Shown in pieces: positions 32,451-34,240 of a stretch of 34,240 bases of DNA. The stretch covers positions 1 through 34,240 of the forward strand of contig JACNHV010000339.1 in NCBI GenBank assembly GCA_014383445.1, given 5' to 3'. Source of the stretch: Candidatus Desulfobacula maris. Lineage in GTDB: Bacteria; Desulfobacterota; Desulfobacteria; Desulfobacterales; Desulfobacteraceae. Each line of letters opens with the position of its first letter. The first letter of the stretch is position 1. The translations under genes were made by a program, and so were the position numbers. The notes under the pieces are model-generated. The model had not been told where the DNA came from. It ran no database searches and saw only the letters and a list, made by a program, of their open reading frames with translations.

Positions 32451-32666
32451 GTTTAACATTTCTAAAAATAGCTTAACTCAGCTTCCAGTTTTTGGGGGAG
32501 GATCACCAAGCGCTTATAGACAAAGTAAACAGTATCAGATGTTAGTTTCGAATCAACTTTTTATATTGGAGTTGAATATTCCTGTCCTTGGTTGTACAAC
32601 ATCTAACAACTCTTTTCTATCAATACCATTGCTCTGAACTTCAGTTGTATTGTATAGTAATTCATT

Positions 32667-33227
32667 ATGACATCAATGGACTTACAAACCATCTATGACA
32701 CCTATTATGATCGGATGATCAGCTACATTCGTGGCAAGATCAATGATCCGCATCTAACTGAAGATATCTGTCAGGATGTATTTTTAAAAATTCAAAGTAA
32801 TCTGGATAAGCTCAATGATGAAACAAAGCTGGAAACCTGGATTTTTAAAATTGCCAAATTCACTGTTATTGATTTCTATCGTTCTAAAAAATCTGAACCC
32901 CTACCCGATTTGGTTAAAAGCGATGCTCAGATAGAAAAAAACATGGCCGTGGCCCAGGGAATTGATGCCATCAACGCCATCATTGATACTCTTCCGGACA
33001 AATATGCCCGAGTGTTAAAATTATTTAAACTGAAAGAGTTAACTGCCAGAGAAATCGCATCAGAAACCGGACTTTCCCTTTCTGCTGTCAAATCAAGGCT
33101 CCTTCGTGGCAAAGCCATGCTGAATGAAAAACTAAAGACCTGCTGTAACGTTCAATACAGCGCAGATGGATCTATATCTGATATCAATTGCACTGACAAT
33201 TACTCACGGATTATAAAACAACCATAG
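32667..33227 (+). CDS. ECF RNA polymerase sigma factor, SigZ-like
   Basis: A 186-aa extracytoplasmic-function sigma factor. Region 2 is LQTIYDTYYDRMISYIRGKI, then HLTEDICQDVFLKIQ and KLETWIFKIAKFTVIDFYR (about 5-73). Region 4 is IDTLPDKYARVLKLFKLKEL followed by TAREIASETGLSLSAVKSRL, LRGKAMLNEKL (about 108-153). The tail has a CC pair and a further Cys (KTCCNVQY, SDINC), as in SigZ proteins whose tail starts with CC. No anti-sigma gene is adjacent. No good ribosome site is seen before the ATG at 32667; an alternative ATG lies at 32676. The next + gene, about 90 bp later, encodes a TusA/DsrE-like protein, a possible regulatory or redox partner. Confidence 0.88.
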   Translation: MTSMDLQTIYDTYYDRMISYIRGKINDPHLTEDICQDVFLKIQSNLDKLNDETKLETWIFKIAKFTVIDFYRSKKSEPLPDLVKSDAQIEKNMAVAQGIDAINAIIDTLPDKYARVLKLFKLKELTAREIASETGLSLSAVKSRLLRGKAMLNEKLKTCCNVQYSADGSISDINCTDNYSRIIKQP

Positions 33228-33317
33228 AAATTGACCTGGAAATCAGTTTTTTGAATCTTTTCCATCTCCTTGTTCGACATACTTATTAAATTTAAACGAA
33301 CAGAAAGGAGATAAAAA

Positions 33318-34061
33318 ATGATTCGCAGTCTGATTGTAATTTTTCTACTCTTGACAGCCATCGGATGCGCCAGCACCAATCCCAGAGAAAAGGAGATGAA
33401 TATGACACCATTTGATGCAAGCACACCATTGGATATGACAGGTAAAACCATTACCCCCTATATTCTTTTTCATGCGGCAAAGCACCTTCAATCCATTGAA
33501 CCAGATGAAGTACTAATGATTGAAACCGATATTTTCAAAGCTATTGAAAGTGATATCAACGCATGGTGCAGAATGACCGGGCATCTATTGGAAAAGACAG
33601 AGATAAAAGAAAAATCTCAACTCTACTATATTCGAAAAGGTAAACCTGATCCAAATCAAAAATCGTTGGCCATGATTATATCCAGTACCTCTCTTGAAGA
33701 ATTATTGTCCCCACTGGGACTGGCACTAAGTGCGGCCATCAGTGGCAGACAGGTACACCTGTATTTTCAGGGGCCGGGAACCCGTCTTCTTAAAAACGGT
33801 TATACTGCCAGCCTGGAAGGGATATCCAAGCCTTTTACTGGGTTTGCCAAAAGCGGTCTTGAAAAGGCAGGGCATTTACCGGCAGAAAAAAAAATCCGTC
33901 AGTTAAAAGAACTTGGTGCCATCTTTTATATCTGCGGTGGCTCCATGGATCATTTCGGGGTAAAAGAAGCAGATCTGATTTTTGATGATATTGTCCAGGC
34001 TGAATATTTTACGATTCTTGAAGTGATGGAATCTTCTGATGTAATGATAATGCTACAATAA
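33318..34061 (+). CDS. TusA-like/DsrE-like fusion protein with lipoprotein signal and a second internal start
   Basis: A 247-aa protein from the first ATG. Residues 1-17 are a lipoprotein-type signal (RSLIVIFLLLTAIGC, lipobox cysteine C17). Residues 38-108 are a TusA/SirA-like domain: TPLDMTGKTITPYILFH, then VLMIETDIFKAIESDINAWC (W83-C84) and RMTGH. The CPxP sulfur-carrier cysteine is absent; the aligned position is I45 or T46. Residues 114-247 are a DsrE/DsrF-like domain with a candidate active cysteine C206 (FYICGGSMDHFGV). Two ribosome sites are present: AAAGGAG before 33318, and AAAAGGAG 6 bp before an internal ATG at 33402 (M29), which would give a 219-aa cytoplasmic form. Which is used cannot be decided here. 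Confidence 0.78.
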   Translation: MIRSLIVIFLLLTAIGCASTNPREKEMNMTPFDASTPLDMTGKTITPYILFHAAKHLQSIEPDEVLMIETDIFKAIESDINAWCRMTGHLLEKTEIKEKSQLYYIRKGKPDPNQKSLAMIISSTSLEELLSPLGLALSAAISGRQVHLYFQGPGTRLLKNGYTASLEGISKPFTGFAKSGLEKAGHLPAEKKIRQLKELGAIFYICGGSMDHFGVKEADLIFDDIVQAEYFTILEVMESSDVMIMLQ

Positions 34062-34240
34062 AAAAAGAATGCTGTTCTATTATTTATTGAACTCGGAAGA
34101 ATTGCTGCAGAAATTATTGATAATTTAGCCATTGGAAAATTATAGCTTAGATAGAAATACTAGCGTTTGTAGATGGTATATACAGCAGCGATTCTCGGTG
34201 AACGTGTAGTAAACTTATAAAAAATACATTCAGCACATTT
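34062..34240. other. Right-edge non-coding stretch
   Basis: 179 bp with no supported gene. In the frame of the preceding gene, after its stop, the sequence reads 25 more codons (ending ELGRIAAEIIDNLAIGKL) to a TAG. This could mean a formerly longer protein, but chance is as likely. Confidence 0.3.

Larger units (their letters stand above)
32244..32666. other. Intergenic region between TetR and SigZ-like genes
   Basis: 423 bp between divergent genes. It contains the two TetR operator palindromes and a + strand intrinsic terminator at 32423-32450. A frame at 32320-32637 spans the terminator and looks like chance. Confidence 0.5.

Noticed and set aside
32320-32637. 105-aa + strand frame in the TetR-SigZ gap
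   Set aside because: Contains an intrinsic terminator with a T-run, has no ribosome site, and its composition looks random.
1-34240. tRNA, rRNA, CRISPR arrays, phage genes, intact insertion sequences
   Set aside because: I looked and found no sequence supporting any of these.

Overview
The window looks like a chromosomal piece of an anaerobic, sulfate-reducer-type member of the Desulfobacterota (Desulfobacteraceae-like). The evidence is a run of rubredoxin, rubrerythrin and ferredoxin genes, a soluble HdrC/HdrB pair beside Fe-S assembly genes, a small protein resembling the DVU0772 family of sulfate reducers, and an apparent selenoprotein. Base composition is AT-rich by eye. I saw no tRNA, rRNA, CRISPR array, phage or intact insertion sequence.

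Layout. (1) About 1-5 kb: cysE (cut by the left edge) and a cysK-type gene on + make cysteine. Convergent with them, an iscU/nifU-like gene, nifS/iscS, hdrC-like and hdrB-like genes run on the minus strand, so cysteine synthesis, cysteine desulfuration and Fe-S scaffold sit side by side. (2) 5-6 kb: a TIGR02757/DUF2400 gene followed by a small frameshifted zinc-ribbon remnant. (3) 6.2-16.9 kb: a + strand catabolic locus with an IclR regulator behind a 25-bp palindrome, an M20D amidohydrolase, a complete Dpp/Opp ABC importer (binding protein, two permeases, two ATPases), a second M20 hydrolase and a MatB-like acyl-CoA synthetase. The natural reading is import of a peptide or N-acyl amino acid, hydrolysis in the cytoplasm, and CoA activation of a released acid. 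(4) 17.2-18.1 kb: proC, closed by a hairpin shared with the next gene.

(5) 18.1-24.7 kb: a minus-strand redox and oxygen-defence cluster. In transcription order it holds a rubredoxin-like 51-aa protein, a zinc-ribbon protein, a CX4C rubredoxin, a rhodanese-ferritin fusion, an NDH-2/SelD-N-like flavoprotein, a VTT-membrane/disulfide-reductase fusion, an Asp-type ferredoxin, a rubrerythrin and the DVU0772-like protein. The fusion gene is split by an in-frame TGA exactly at the rhodanese catalytic cysteine. A 7-bp stem with a 6-nt loop follows at the distance expected of a bacterial SECIS, so I annotate it as a selenoprotein. This is the most striking item in the window.

(6) 24.8-28.3 kb: an aminopeptidase P, a half-size DMT/YdcZ transporter and a cupin, separated by long non-coding stretches, one holding a perfect 23-bp inverted repeat. 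(7) 28.9-32.3 kb: an accessory block (TIGR00027-type methyltransferase, SRPBCC-like protein, O-methyltransferase-like protein, TetR regulator with two operators) of uneven base composition. (8) 32.7-34.1 kb: a SigZ-like ECF sigma factor followed by a TusA-like/DsrE-like fusion. That fusion has two well-placed ribosome sites, giving either a lipoprotein or a cytoplasmic form.
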